Origin: Tretioscincus oriximinensis
Lineage: Eukaryota; Chordata; Lepidosauria; Squamata; Gymnophthalmidae
Assembly (NCBI GenBank): GCA_022410635.1
Contig: JAJVDF010000168.1
Span: forward strand, 1,779,079 to 1,843,078
Direction: 5' to 3'
Length of the DNA stretch: 64,000 nucleotides
The notes beneath the pieces were generated by a model. The model searched no databases. It had not been told where the DNA came from and worked only from the letters and a program-made list of their open reading frames with translations. Below are positions 25,301-38,300 of the stretch, in pieces; positions within the stretch are counted from its first letter, which is position 1, and every line of letters starts with the position of its first letter. The position numbers and the translations under genes are program-made.

Positions 25301-28300
25301 TGCATCTATCAAAATACTGCAATGTAGTGTCTTCACCAAAAGTACAAGAGGGAGGGAATCCCTGTGTGTTTGTAAAGCTTTTTGAGCAACAAGGATATTA
25401 TGTGACAGTATTAAGCACCTTTGTGGTGGCAACCATGCCTGCTTTGTGGATGAGGGGGAAGAGGAGAGGCGGTATGGGACCATTGGGAATACAAATATTA
25501 AAACCAGGATGAGTATCTGGTGCCTTTTAAAAAACAAGTTTAAGATGAACAACCATGTATATTGACTTGTTCCTGAGGGGAAAAAAACAGTTCAGAAGGG
25601 GTGAGTTTTACTAGAGTGGTATAGGAGGGAGAGAGAAGATTTGTAGTAATTCAGCCAATCCTGAGGCAAATAAAGCAGTCTGAAGGAGGAGTAAGGAAAC
25701 AAGGAGTATTTAATTTCATAAATCAATTAGATGAGACAAGGTGTTGAAATTAGTTTGCTGCATCAGCTTTTTCCTAGAAGAGAAATGGTTAAAAGCCAAA
25801 GACAGAGCTGATTTATACAAAAATGATGATAATGTAGGTGGCAGCGAGGGAAATTTTTTACATTCATTCAACAAATCCTGAGGTGAAGAAGCAACTCTGA
25901 AGTAGGAAAAGGCAGAAAGGACTTAGTTTGAAAAAATCTGCATATTAGAATGAGGTGATCAAGCTTCAAACAATCTGACAATCAGCTTGTTCATAGGAAA
26001 AAAATGATTAAAAGACTTAAGAAATGAGGTAATTTATAGTACAACGATGCAGGAGTGAGGAACAGGGATTGCGTCCATTCAGACGATCCTGAGGCGAAAA
26101 GCAATTTTGAAGAAGGAAAGGAGGAAGTTATTTGGTTTCAAAAACCAACTAGATAGGACAGGTTGCTGAAACTTTACATAATCTGGTACATCAGCTTGTT
26201 CCTAGAAGAAAAATGGTTCAAAGCCTAATAAATGAGGTAGCTTATGCTAAAGTGATATGGGAATGAGGGGGAAGGAATTTCAGCCATTTGNTCAATCCTG
26301 AGGTAAAATAGAAACTCTGAAGAAAGACAGAAGTAAAAAAAAATGACTACTTGTTTTAATCTATCAACTAGATATGACACGGTATTGAAGCATCAAACAA
26401 TATGTTACAACAGCTTGTGCCTGGAAAAGAAATGGTTAAAAACCAAAAGGGAAAGAATTAAAGTAGAATGTCACTGAGTGTATTAAACTTGTACTGTTGT
26501 CAACCAGGATTTGTTTCTCTCCAAAGGAAGTCTAAAAGAAGATGGGGAGAGAAAAGAGCAGAGCAATTGCGTTTGTGCACACAAATCTACATTCCTGAAT
26601 ATAGCAATCTCGTGCACACACGCCCCCCTGCCTGCTTTTGGGGGCTGCTGCTGCCATCATTGGAGGATCGTTTCCCTTCTCCTTGAAGTCAGTCTGTCAG
26701 CAGCAGCCCCTGAAAGCAGGCGGAGGTCTGGCTANAGGAAAGAAAAGGCTACCGAAGAAAAGAGGAGGCGGAGACAACTGCATTCTGCTGGTCCCATCAA
26801 TACGAAGCTTAGCTCTGGGTAACATTCTGGGAAATTTTGGCATGTGGATGGCCAAGCTCTGTCCCAAAATGTTACCCAGAACTAGGCTCACTATAGATGG
26901 GGCCAGCAGAACCTGGCCGTCTCCGCCTCCTCTTTGCTTCTGTAGAATTTCCTACACAGCAGTAGCTGTCAAAAAGGACTGTGCTGCGCTGACAGGCTGC
27001 AATCCACAGGGAGTCAATCTGTTCCTTGGAATAGGAGCCTGTCAACCCATTGGACCTGCCATAGTCTATATTAGCATGTGGTTGCAGGCTCCTATTCCAA
27101 GGAACAGATTGGCTCCCTGTGGATGCAGCCTGTCAGTGCAGTGGAGTCCTTTTTGACAGCTGTGTCCTCGCTTTAATCTCTCGTATCTTTTGTTCACATG
27201 CTACGCTCGGCAGAGGACGGGGATGGTCACGAGAGGACGGATGTTGGCGGTGAGAAAATGGAGCTTCTTAGGAACGATGCCTGAATATCCCAGCAATAGT
27301 TTATTCCAAGATAAACGCCGTTTATTGCGAGGCGACTGCTGAAATACACTTAACACATGTGCCAGAACCTCCCACATCTCGCCGCAATTGAGTAAGAAAA
27401 TAGCTGTGTGCACACAGCCTCAGNCACACGTACAAAGCGCTTTTTAGTAGTCGACCCGCAATAAACGCCCTTTTTCCTGGAATAAACTATTGCTCAGATA
27501 TTCTGGCATTGTTCTGGAAAACCCACATCCTCTCGCAAGCATACACGTATGCACAAATTAGACACAAGATGTTAAAACAACCAAGAATGCGGCAGATGTT
27601 TCTATTGGCAGTTGTGAGTAAAAATGATAATTCTTGGACTGCGTTGTGACGAGATCAATGGGTGATGTTATGGAACTTGGGCACTGGTCAAGGAATATAC
27701 ATGTTTGTTATGCATGGACACACAATTGCTATGTTCCGGATTATAGCGNTTTTTAAGTCATCATGTGCACACAACCTTAGATACTACAACTCAGCCTACA
27801 TTTCAATGTTTGATGGATGCATACACTGAAAAATATACATTAACCGTAAGTTTAGTGCTAACATAAGAAACAGAGGGAAATGCCACCTAAAATCAGAGTG
27901 GTAAGGAGGGAAGGAAACCTGCAATATAGTTCTTCATCTATCTGAAAATAAATTTTAAGGACAAAAATGTAGAATTTCAACATAGGATTCAAATACACAT
28001 CCGTAGTCAACCTGCAAACTGATACAGACTTCAAGCAGATATCGCCATTCTGACATACAATTTTTTTGGAGAATTGTTTACCATGTTTTTTTTCCCTCTA
28101 GGTCATTTAAAATGGATCATTCTTTCATTTTAATCCAAACACCTTTGAACTCTGATTGAACAGGGTGTGTTGAATTTAGTTCATTTGAAAACCTTTGGAA
28201 GGCCCCCACATGAACTTTCTCTGGATACAGGGACTACATCTATCACAAGGAAAGGCAATGGCTCATGTGTATCTTGCACTAACAGAAAATTATCTGTTTG

Positions 28301-31300
28301 GGGCCAAAGAAACATTGTTAGTTGCTCATCCTAACTTAACCTTTTGCAGCTGAAATTCATTTATATCGAATCTGGTCTATTTCAGCCAAGGACGTGTTCA
28401 GACTAAGGATTTTGTTTAAGGCTTCTATGGTCTGGCAACACTTAATTCACAGATGCCAGAAATTTAAAAACAAAAATCTAGTCAGACATTACAATTTATA
28501 TATATATATAATAATGGGTAAAAAAAGAAATAAAAAGTTAAAGGTTTATACTTGCACGTATAATAAAACGTGTACCAAAGAATCCAACATTACAAGCTAT
28601 AACAATCAATGACAGGACTCAGAACTTTGGCAGTCTCCAAAGAAGAAAGATAAGAAGGCAGACAGGTGGAAAGACAGAAGGGAGCAGGGAGAAGGGAAGG
28701 AGTAAGAAAGAAAGAAGGAAGGAAGGAAAGAAAGGAAGAAGGAAGGAAGGAGAAAGACAAGGAGGAAAGGAAGCATAACATAAGGAAAGGATGGAGGAAA
28801 GACAGGAGGAAAGAGGAAGGAAAGAAGGAAAGGAAAATGGATAAAAGAAGGAATGAAACAAATAAGCAGCAAGTGAAAGAGGGATGGGAGGGGCAAGAGA
28901 GGGAAGGAGTGGTGGAGGCATGGATGGAAGGAAGGGGAGGAGGAGCTAGAGCCCACTGCATAATCGTAAAGCAGCGGGCTAATTCCGCTAGTATATATAT
29001 AAACCTCTAACCTTTGATTTCTTTTCTAATGGTTGTCTGCATGATTGCAAAGCTTAATTTTCCAGGGTGACAGCTGTGACAAGCTAGGAGAAGCTCAGGA
29101 GCTTTTTACTTTATCTGATTTAAAGCCCTGTTCGCACAGACCTCAGTAAACCATTTTAGGGATCTTTTGCAACACCCCTAAAACATTGCAAAAAAACCTC
29201 TAAAACACATTACTGAGCTATGCAAATGGGTTAAATTAAATGAATTACTGTTCAGAAGATACTATCTGTTGCCACACCTTCTATCTCTTCCTACTTCTAA
29301 TGATGATGTGAGCGTCATTGCTTAATTTCAGTCCTTAAGGAGGAAAAGTTCTCCATGGAAAAAGCTTGCTCTTTTGTTCCAACACAAACTTTCTATCCAT
29401 TTTCTATCCTGAAAAACTGGAATAAATTTAGTCCAGTTCCTCAGGACTAAAGATGGATTAAAAGCTTCTGTTTGAAAAGCACCTCATATTACAAGGCATT
29501 TGAATGAAGGAGTCAATGTAGCTCCTCCCCTTCTAAATCTTTGGTTTTGTACAATTTTTCACTTGTGTAAAACCATGGTGGGCAATCTTTGGGGGTCTCC
29601 TGGCTTCTGGTGAAGCTGGGGATCTTCTGTCATAACTGCTGGCTTCCATCAGATTACCCCACGTGCAATTGGCATGTGGCCATATCATTTTCCATTTGGC
29701 ATAAATGGAAAGTGAGTGTAGCCTGTGCAGATTGACACCGCTTTCACGTCTGGTTCCCCCCCCCCCCAGTTTATTTTTCTGTAGAGAACACTGCATAGAG
29801 GAGGCCATGAAATCTGGGAATGGCTTTCTCTTAGTGGTAGACAAAGCTGCATGGAAAAAAGACCTGTTGGTTCTCTTGCTCCTTCTCATGATCTGAATGC
29901 TCTTAGATTTTTAACTGAAATTTGAACTACTGTTTTATTGCAAAACGTGACAAATATTGAAAATGATCCGAAATCAAACCCAAGTAAGNATTCCTCAAAT
30001 TTTGCTGAAACATGGGACTGCTTACCTTTATGAAAATGAATTTCTTCAAAATCTTGTAAACCAGGTAGCCCCAGTAGATGTGAAGAGCCTGTAGAATCAA
30101 TAGCTGCCCATTGAAGACAAAATATGCCAAGACAAATGTGGTTGAATAATATAAAGGGTAAACTGCAGTAGCCCATATGATCCTGAAAGACAAAATATGC
30201 AGCAAGTACATGAGAAGTAATGCTGGAAGTATTACATGGACTTCTGCTTCCTCCTGCTTCTATGTACACTCCAGATAATGACTTCCTTTGCACTGCCCTT
30301 CATGCAAATGCCCTGATGGCTCACACTACTATTTCAAACAACTTCTGTGGAAAGTGGAATTTCATTTCTCCTGCTCCCTGGGTAGCTCATTTTGGCAGGA
30401 AGGTGGTGGCTCTTAAAGAGCCAAAACACATTCCTGAAAAATGTGTTTAGGGCAGGTATAGGATGGTAGAGAAATGCAAATAAATAAATAAAATATGGTA
30501 ACCTTATTGAGGCATTGAATCATGATTAAGATCAGAGGTCAAGATCAGTGGTCTTACTACTTCTTCTACTTCTTCTACTTCTTCTACTTCTACTTCTACT
30601 ATTTCTACTTCTTGTTCTTGTTCTTCCTCTTCCTCTCCTCCTCCTCCCCCTCCTCCCCCTCTACATACACATTGGTAATTGCCTCCCTACCCTCAGTCAT
30701 TCCAAAGCATTCACAATCTTTGTCTTAAACTTTATTTTGTTTTCTCATTTTGAGATGAGGGACTAGTCCAAGCAAATAGCAGAAACAGAGCATTCACGTT
30801 CTAATTGTTTGAAGACAGCCCAAACCATGCCTAAACGTATATGAAACTTAAAATTTTGGTGTTCAAGTTAAAAGTTGACTTCACAAAGTTAAATCTAAGA
30901 TATGTTTTCTGGAAAGTATGAATATCATTAGAACCCCTTGGGATGGTCTACAGAAGGGAATAAGGTTGGACCTCATTCAGCTGTTTTCCAGTAAATCTCT
31001 GCTTTGTGACTCTACATCTCTTGATTTCATCAGTTTGGGGTTATAAGAGGAAAACTGCTTTACAGCTAGCTAGTTGTTCATTATTAGTACTAGTAGAATA
31101 AGCCCGTTGTGTTACGGTAATGCAACAGGCTCTAGCCCCTCCTCCCTTCCTCCACCTGTGCCTTCACCTACTCCCTCCATGCCCTGCCACCTTCCCTCCA
31201 CCCTTTCACTAACTCATTCCTCCATTCCTTTCCCCATCCCGCAAACCATTCCTTCCATTGGTTGCAAACCAGTTTCCAAAAGGCAGAAATTAATGCTGCC

Positions 31301-32295
31301 TTCTGGAAAACCAAGAATTCGTTAAAACAAACATGTTGAAAAGGGCAACAAGAATGATCAAGGGGTTGGAGAACCTCCCTTATGAAATCCAGCTGCAATG
31401 TCTGGGCCTCTGCAGCCTTAAAAGATGGCGTTTGAGAAGAGGCCATTGAAGTGTATAAAATCATGCATAGGTGAATGGAAAACTATTTTCTCTGTCACAC
31501 AAGACTAGGACCAGGGGGCATTCCTTGAAACTGAGGGGCAGAAGAGTGAGCACTGATAAAGGAAAGNATTTTTTCACCCAGAGGGTCATCAGCTTATGCC
31601 GGCTGAGATCTTTTGGCACAGCAACCAATGTGCCGATTACCCCTGGGACCCCCTGTACTGATTTATGCCATAGTCTCTGCAGTTCGATTTTGAGATCTTG
31701 ATATCGGCTGAGTTTCTCTTGTTGTTTTTCCTCAATTCGACCATCACCTGCTATTGCGACATCCATGATCCACACTTTTTTCTTCTCCACGATCGTGAGA
31801 TCTGGTGTCTTGGGTTCCAAAACCTTGTCAGTTTGAATTCAAACATCCCAGAGTATTTTGAAATGTTCGTTTTCAACTACTTTTGGGGGTTTATGTTCCC
31901 ACCAGTTCTTTACCACTGTTGGCACAGGTTCCAGTGGATCATTTGGGCCACGTAGTTTTGCCCCTGTTTGTATTCAGTTTGTGCAATTTTCTTGCAACAG
32001 CAGAAAAGGTGAACAATTGTTTCATCAGCTTCCTTGCAGAATCTGCACTTTGGGGCATCAGATGATTTTTTTATTCTGGCTTTGATTGCATTTGTTCTAA
32101 TGGCTTGATCTTGTGCTGCAGGAATCAAGCCTTCTGTCTCTTTCTTTAATTTATTATTGTTATTGTTATTGTGTTATTGTTATTGTGTTATTGTGTTATT
32201 GTGTTATTGTTATTGTTATTATTATTATTATCCAGAATAGTTGTCTAAGCGTTGTCTTCATGTAGAGGAGACATAAAGTATGCCTTCAGTGTACA

Positions 32296-32327
<32 letters not shown>

Positions 32328-35300
32328 TGGTAGTGGTAGTGGTAGTGGTAGTGATAGTAGTGGTAGTAGTGGTAGTAGTGGTGCTAGTGGTAGTGCTAGT
32401 GGTGGTGGTAGTAGTAGTAGTAGTGTTAGTGTTAGTGTTAGTAGTAGTAGTAATAGTAGTGGTGGTAGTGGTGGTAGTGCTAGTGGTAGTGGTAGTGGTG
32501 GTGGTAGTAATAGTAGTAGTAGTAGTGGTAGTGGTAGTAGTAGTAGTAGTAGTAGTAGATGATTCATGGCACTTTATAACAACAACAATGACAATAACAA
32601 CAACAATAATAATTTTAGATACTTCAATATAATCAGAACAGATTCCACACAAATACAGAAGCAACATGAGGACACAAAGCAAAGCGAGACGAACAAAGTG
32701 GCACTCACCAAAAGGGGAAAAATATAAACCGGGAGATGAAGAAGGTGGCTGCGAAGGTGATAAAGAGAGCGCCGCAGGTCTTTTCCCATCGAGCATAGTT
32801 GAACATCTTTGCTGCCTAAAGGGCCGAATATTAGATAGGGTTACAAGGTCTTGAATGGCTTTTCTTTAAAGGACCCTTAGTACTGATCAGTCATACACTG
32901 CTTAAAACATTATTATTATCAACATTTATTTATATGGTGGCAACTGTGTACNTAGCACTGTTCAAAGTGTATAAAAATACAATATTAAAGGCAAAACACT
33001 CTTTGCGAGGAGGTGGTTACTGAGACCTGCCAAAAGCCTTAGTGTAAGAGAAACATGTTAGTTGAAATCTGAAGACACCAGGGAGAGATGAGAGTGAAGA
33101 CTGAGAGGGAGCAAGTTCCACAGAGAAAGAGCAAAGGGTGAAAAGGTGAGACCAGATGTTGCCTCCGNGATGGAGCAACAGGCAGGACTCCTGAAATACC
33201 ATTTGCAGGGAGTCATAAACAGGAGCATATTTTGCTTTCCTCTGTTTGGACTCCCAAGTGCATCTGGTGGGCCTCTGTATGAGATGGAATGCTGGACTTG
33301 AAGGGCTCTGGCCTGATCCAGTATGGCTCTTCTTATGTTCTAGGTAGGCTCCTGGTTGTCAGATGCCAGGACTGAGTAGAATGGAGGACACTGGAGGACT
33401 AGATAGAAGGAAACAAGGAGGGAAGATATGGAGAGACAAGGTTATGGTGAGGCTGAAATGTCTGAACAAGACTCTAAAAGTGGATACGGGGAGAGATGGG
33501 AAGCCAATGAAGAAATTTGAGCAAGGGAATAATGTGCTCAAAATAATGGAATTGTAAGATGATTCTGGCTGCTGGGTGCTGGGTAGACACAAGGGGCTGA
33601 AGATGACAGGTTGGAAGCCCCACCAAGAGAGTTACCGTAATCAAGCCAAGAGATTATAAGGATGAGAACAAGGGTCTTAGCCTATCTGTGGTAAGAAAAG
33701 GTCTGATTTTAGAAGTATTAAATGAAAAGAATTGGCAGGTTATAGCNGCAGGTTTAGTGAAAAGTGAGTTTTATTAGTTTTATTTTGTATTCATGATATG
33801 ATCAGCCTGTGGAATTTACTTCCTGAAGAGGTAGTGGTAGCTAACAGCTTGGATAGTTTCAAGACAGGACTAGACAGGTTTATGGATACCAAGGGTATAA
33901 ATGGACACTAGGATGGATTTCTGAATGTTGCATTCGGGATGGAGCAACAGGCAGGACTCCTGAAATACNATTTGCAGGGAGTCATGAACAGGAGCATATT
34001 TTGCTTTCCTCTGTTNGGACTGCCCAGGTGCATCTGGTGGGCTTCTGTGTGACACAGAATGCTGGACTTGATGGGCTGTGGCCTGATTCAGTATGGCTCT
34101 TCTTATGTTCTTATGATCAATGGACTAATCATTAATAAAACTCTACATTGTGAGACAGAATGCCTTTCATTTATTTGCCCCNGGGCCCCCAAGAGCCTAG
34201 CTTCACTAGTGGATCCATCCTAGTAGCTATTAATACCACTTTTTACTCCTTTCACTCAAGCTATTAAAGGCCATTTGCAGTTCATCAAGAACAGCTGAAA
34301 GTTTTCCCTTCGTCTTTTGCTTGAGTTGTCCAGAAGCAATTGATNGCCCATTATGTGACAATGGATGCGGGATTAGATGGGTTCTGGCCCAATCCAGCAG
34401 GCTCCACTCATGTTCTTAGATTCTTATTAATATTCCATACTGTATTTTCTTTCTTAGACACTTAATTTCCAGTTATCAGGGCACAAAACAAGAATTCTAT
34501 ACAAGGATACCAACAGTGTTGTTCANGTGAACAGAGACAATCCAGAGATCTTATTATATCGAGTACAAGTATTAAAAAGCAGCCAGTTGTTACCTCCAGT
34601 GGAACATCTGCAATGTCATGAACCAGCATCACCAGGGTTCCCAAGCGGACATAATTGGCACTCCAAGAGGTAAACATCAAAGCCAGGGCTGCAAAATGGT
34701 GTACCACATGGGCGCTAAAGTCCTGTAGACAACAGATGGAACAAGTCCTCAGTCAGAAATAAGACTAATAGCAAATATTGTTGCAGTGAATGGAAGANCA
34801 AGATCTACTTTAAGCCACCAANTTTCTCAAGAACTTCTTAACTTCACTGCTTCTCCTTGCAATTGCTACTCTTTTGGTGGACAATCATAAGTGAATGGTA
34901 GGGATCTCTGTACATCTTGATCAATCTCCATACAACCAAAGAAATGCAAACACTTGGGGGGAAAAACCAGGAAGCCAGCAGTCTGGCCTTATCTGGAAAT
35001 GGAGCTCCATGCCTCTTTACAGTTGCAGACCACCAATTTATGGCTGCAAATCTGAATGCCTGTGCCATGCCCAGTGATGGCTTGCAGTGTCAGAGTGGGA
35101 AGAATACTAGTGTTACCTGGATTCACCACAGTGTCCTGAGTTACCAATGCAGAGACAGCGTTCAGTCGATATGCCTATCCATCTCTCCATATGTAAGATA
35201 AAGTTTTAAGGGCTTCTGGCAGTTTCTTAGGAAATACTGTAGCTTGATCCAGCTGGCACAGGCTAGTCAATGGGCAAGGAGAAGGAGGCATCTTAGAAGC

Positions 35301-38300
35301 ACCTTGTTCAAGAGATACTAAGAACCTGGAACCAGCACAGAACAGTTTTGGGTCGCATTGAAATTAGAGTGCATCCATACGACAGTTTCCTACCTTTTCC
35401 TTGTGCAATGTTCCACCATCTTCTCTCTTCAGCCACATGATCTAATGGAGGTTTTCCTATGTTTCGCCATGCATCCGGAAGAGATTTGCAACAGGAGGGG
35501 AAAATCCTAATGCTGATCTTTTCCGTCTGCATAGCGAAATCCCTGTGTCCTTCATTGTAAGCTACCAGCAGTCCAGTCATCTGTCTCTGCCCTCACAAGG
35601 AGATGAGCAGCATGAGAAGATGCCAGCCAATAGGACTGCAGGATTACAGCTGACCAGCCATACACAGCTCAGTTCCTCTGCATTCCTCTTGACAACTTCA
35701 CACCAGCTCCAGGTAATGTACTTCCCCTCCTTTTTCTCAGCGAAATCCACAATCGCTTGTAGACTGTGGATTTCACACGCTTCCCCCTCCATGTGGACAT
35801 AGCCCTAGTTTTACAAACATTTACTGGCATAGATTTGCATCAGAACATGGATNTGAAGGGATTGATTTTAAATTTGGCAATAACCTGCACAGCTGTGCTG
35901 TTCTCTTAACAATTATGGTGTTTGCATTAAATTTGTTTTTGTTTTTTNAAAAAATCTAATGAAGAAATTATTTTTTGAAGTCGTAGAACATTCATTGTGT
36001 GTTGTTGCTGGAACTTACCTTCCTTTTGGTGTCAGTCCCAAGGGTAATCAGCAATGACAAATAGAAACTCATCTCAATCATATAGTACCAATACTGGGAA
36101 GGCAAAAGNGGCTGTAATGAGAAAGAGAGACGGTTATTTCTTGGATCAGTGAAAATTTTTCAAGGATGGAGGAGAATGTGCATGAAACTGCTTGCCAGCA
36201 AGCATTTCCACAGAGCAGTGGAATATGGGCCCGGTTTGATATGCTGTATAGAAAAGAGCAACATCTAGCATAAGCATAGAACACCACCTGCCAAATAGTT
36301 TCAAACACCACTATATGAGATGGACTTTAATTGGAGATCTGAACTATCCATAACTAGGCCTAGATGCTCCACAGCACAATCACTGTTCTTTCCAAATGTA
36401 TAAAACAGCAGAATTANCCTGTTGCATTTCGATAATGCAACGGGCTCTAGCCCATNCTTACCCTTGCTCNAATCCATGCCTAAACCTACTTCCTTCCTAA
36501 TTTGCCCCTCCCATTATCTTTCACTTACCACTTCTTTCATTCGTTTCCATTTTCCTTTCCTCCCTTCCCTACTTCCTTTCCTTCTTTCCTTCTTTCTTCC
36601 TTGCCTTGTNTCATTGGTCTCTGGAGGCTGCCAAAGTTCCGAGCCGTATCATTGGTCATTATACCTCANAATGTTGGACTATATGCTTTATTATATGTAT
36701 TCCTGAAATGCCATTTGCANAGCGTCGAGAACAGTTGAAGATTTTGCCTTCTTCTGTTCCAGACATCCCTGGTGCAATTGGAGGGCCACTGTGAGACAGA
36801 AGGCTGGACAAGATGGGCTCCAGCCTGATTCAGCAGGGTTCCTCTTTTGTTCTTATATGTAAGATACAGAAGCCTGAATTTAGAATTGTATACGAAGCTA
36901 TTGTTAATTACACTATCCTTAACTATGTGCTAAATCTATTATGTAACCAAAGACGTAGGAAGGATCTGCATGGCATACAATATCTCCCTGTTTCTAGCAA
37001 TGCTGACCTTGGAACTGAAGGTGGGTGGATCTGTACATGCTCTGTGATGGTGTCATTGCAAGGTCCACAGAGAGGCCAGAACCTTGGGCAGTACCAGAAA
37101 AACACCTANCAACTCAGTCTAGATTGAGAAAAGAAGCTTCTCCAATACCATCAAAGAGGAAGCTATGAATATTGCTAAGTAAAACAAACACTTAAGAACT
37201 NTAGGACAAATTGTAATTGCAGCACCTACATGAAAGGGATAGTTGAACCACACTTGCCAAATTTCATAAAACCAGGGTTTCTGGAGGGAATAAAGAGAAA
37301 GATNATTATTTCAAAAATGTATCACTGATTGACTATAATTCTGCTCCTACCTCTCTAACAGACCTCAGGGTACACACATAGGATTCATATGCAGGCATTT
37401 ACCTTCCAGCATACTCTCCCTTTCATCACACCATTTTCAAGGATAGCCCCATGAAAAGCGCATTACAGGGGTCAAGCCTGGAGGTTACTAGAGCATGGAT
37501 TATTGTGACCAAGTTATTCCTGTCTCAGAATAACTCAAGCTGGTGAAGCAGCCAGAGATGGAAGTTGGCACTCCTGGCTGTTGTTGCATATGGGCCTTAA
37601 CTGACAGAGACGGACTGAAGAACAACCACCACCACCACCCACAGAATCACAGACGTGATCTTTCTGGGGCAAAGTAACTCCAACAAAAAGAGGGTGCCTC
37701 TTAACTCCCTGGACTCTGGCTCTTTTGACACACATTGTCTCCATCTTCTGGATTTAGCTTCACATCCATCCTATCACTGTCTCCAGGCAGTGGTCAATCA
37801 CCTTGACTGCCTCACCTGATTCAGATGGAATGGAGAGATAGAGTTGGGTGTCATCAGCCTATTGATGGTACCTCACTCCAATACTCCTGATGGCCTCCCC
37901 CAGTGGCTTCATAGAGTGTAGAAGACAAGGCGAGGCAAGGCGGACCTCTTTGGAATGTTACGTTAAAATGAAAGTGCTAAATAGCTGAACAATTCAATTA
38001 CCTGGAGATTGTGTGGTCAACTCACTATGACCACATAATCTCCCGACTCTTCTGAAGCTTACAGACATTCAGCTGTCTGATGAGGCAGAAGATACTTGAA
38101 GAGATCCAAGATCAAGGAGGATAATACCCCCAAAGGAACAAGGTTAAGTCATGGGAAAAAATGTATGAAAATGGGAGATGCTATATGATGATGTGCACCA
38201 GAACTGCAGGTTAATGCAGTCGGGCAGTCTTAGTATCTTGTCTTAGCATCTCCTTTCATTCTGGCTTGCTCTGCTCTACTTATCACTACAAATACAAACA

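Noticed and set aside
28590..29010. Ser/Pro/Phe-rich and Lys/Glu-rich frames of over 100 codons
   Set aside because: Polypurine interior of the Helitron-like element.
32245..32796. Thr-rich and Val-rich long frames on both strands
   Set aside because: Translations of the AGT microsatellite; the minus-strand frame only overlaps the real CERS3 exon 8 in another frame.
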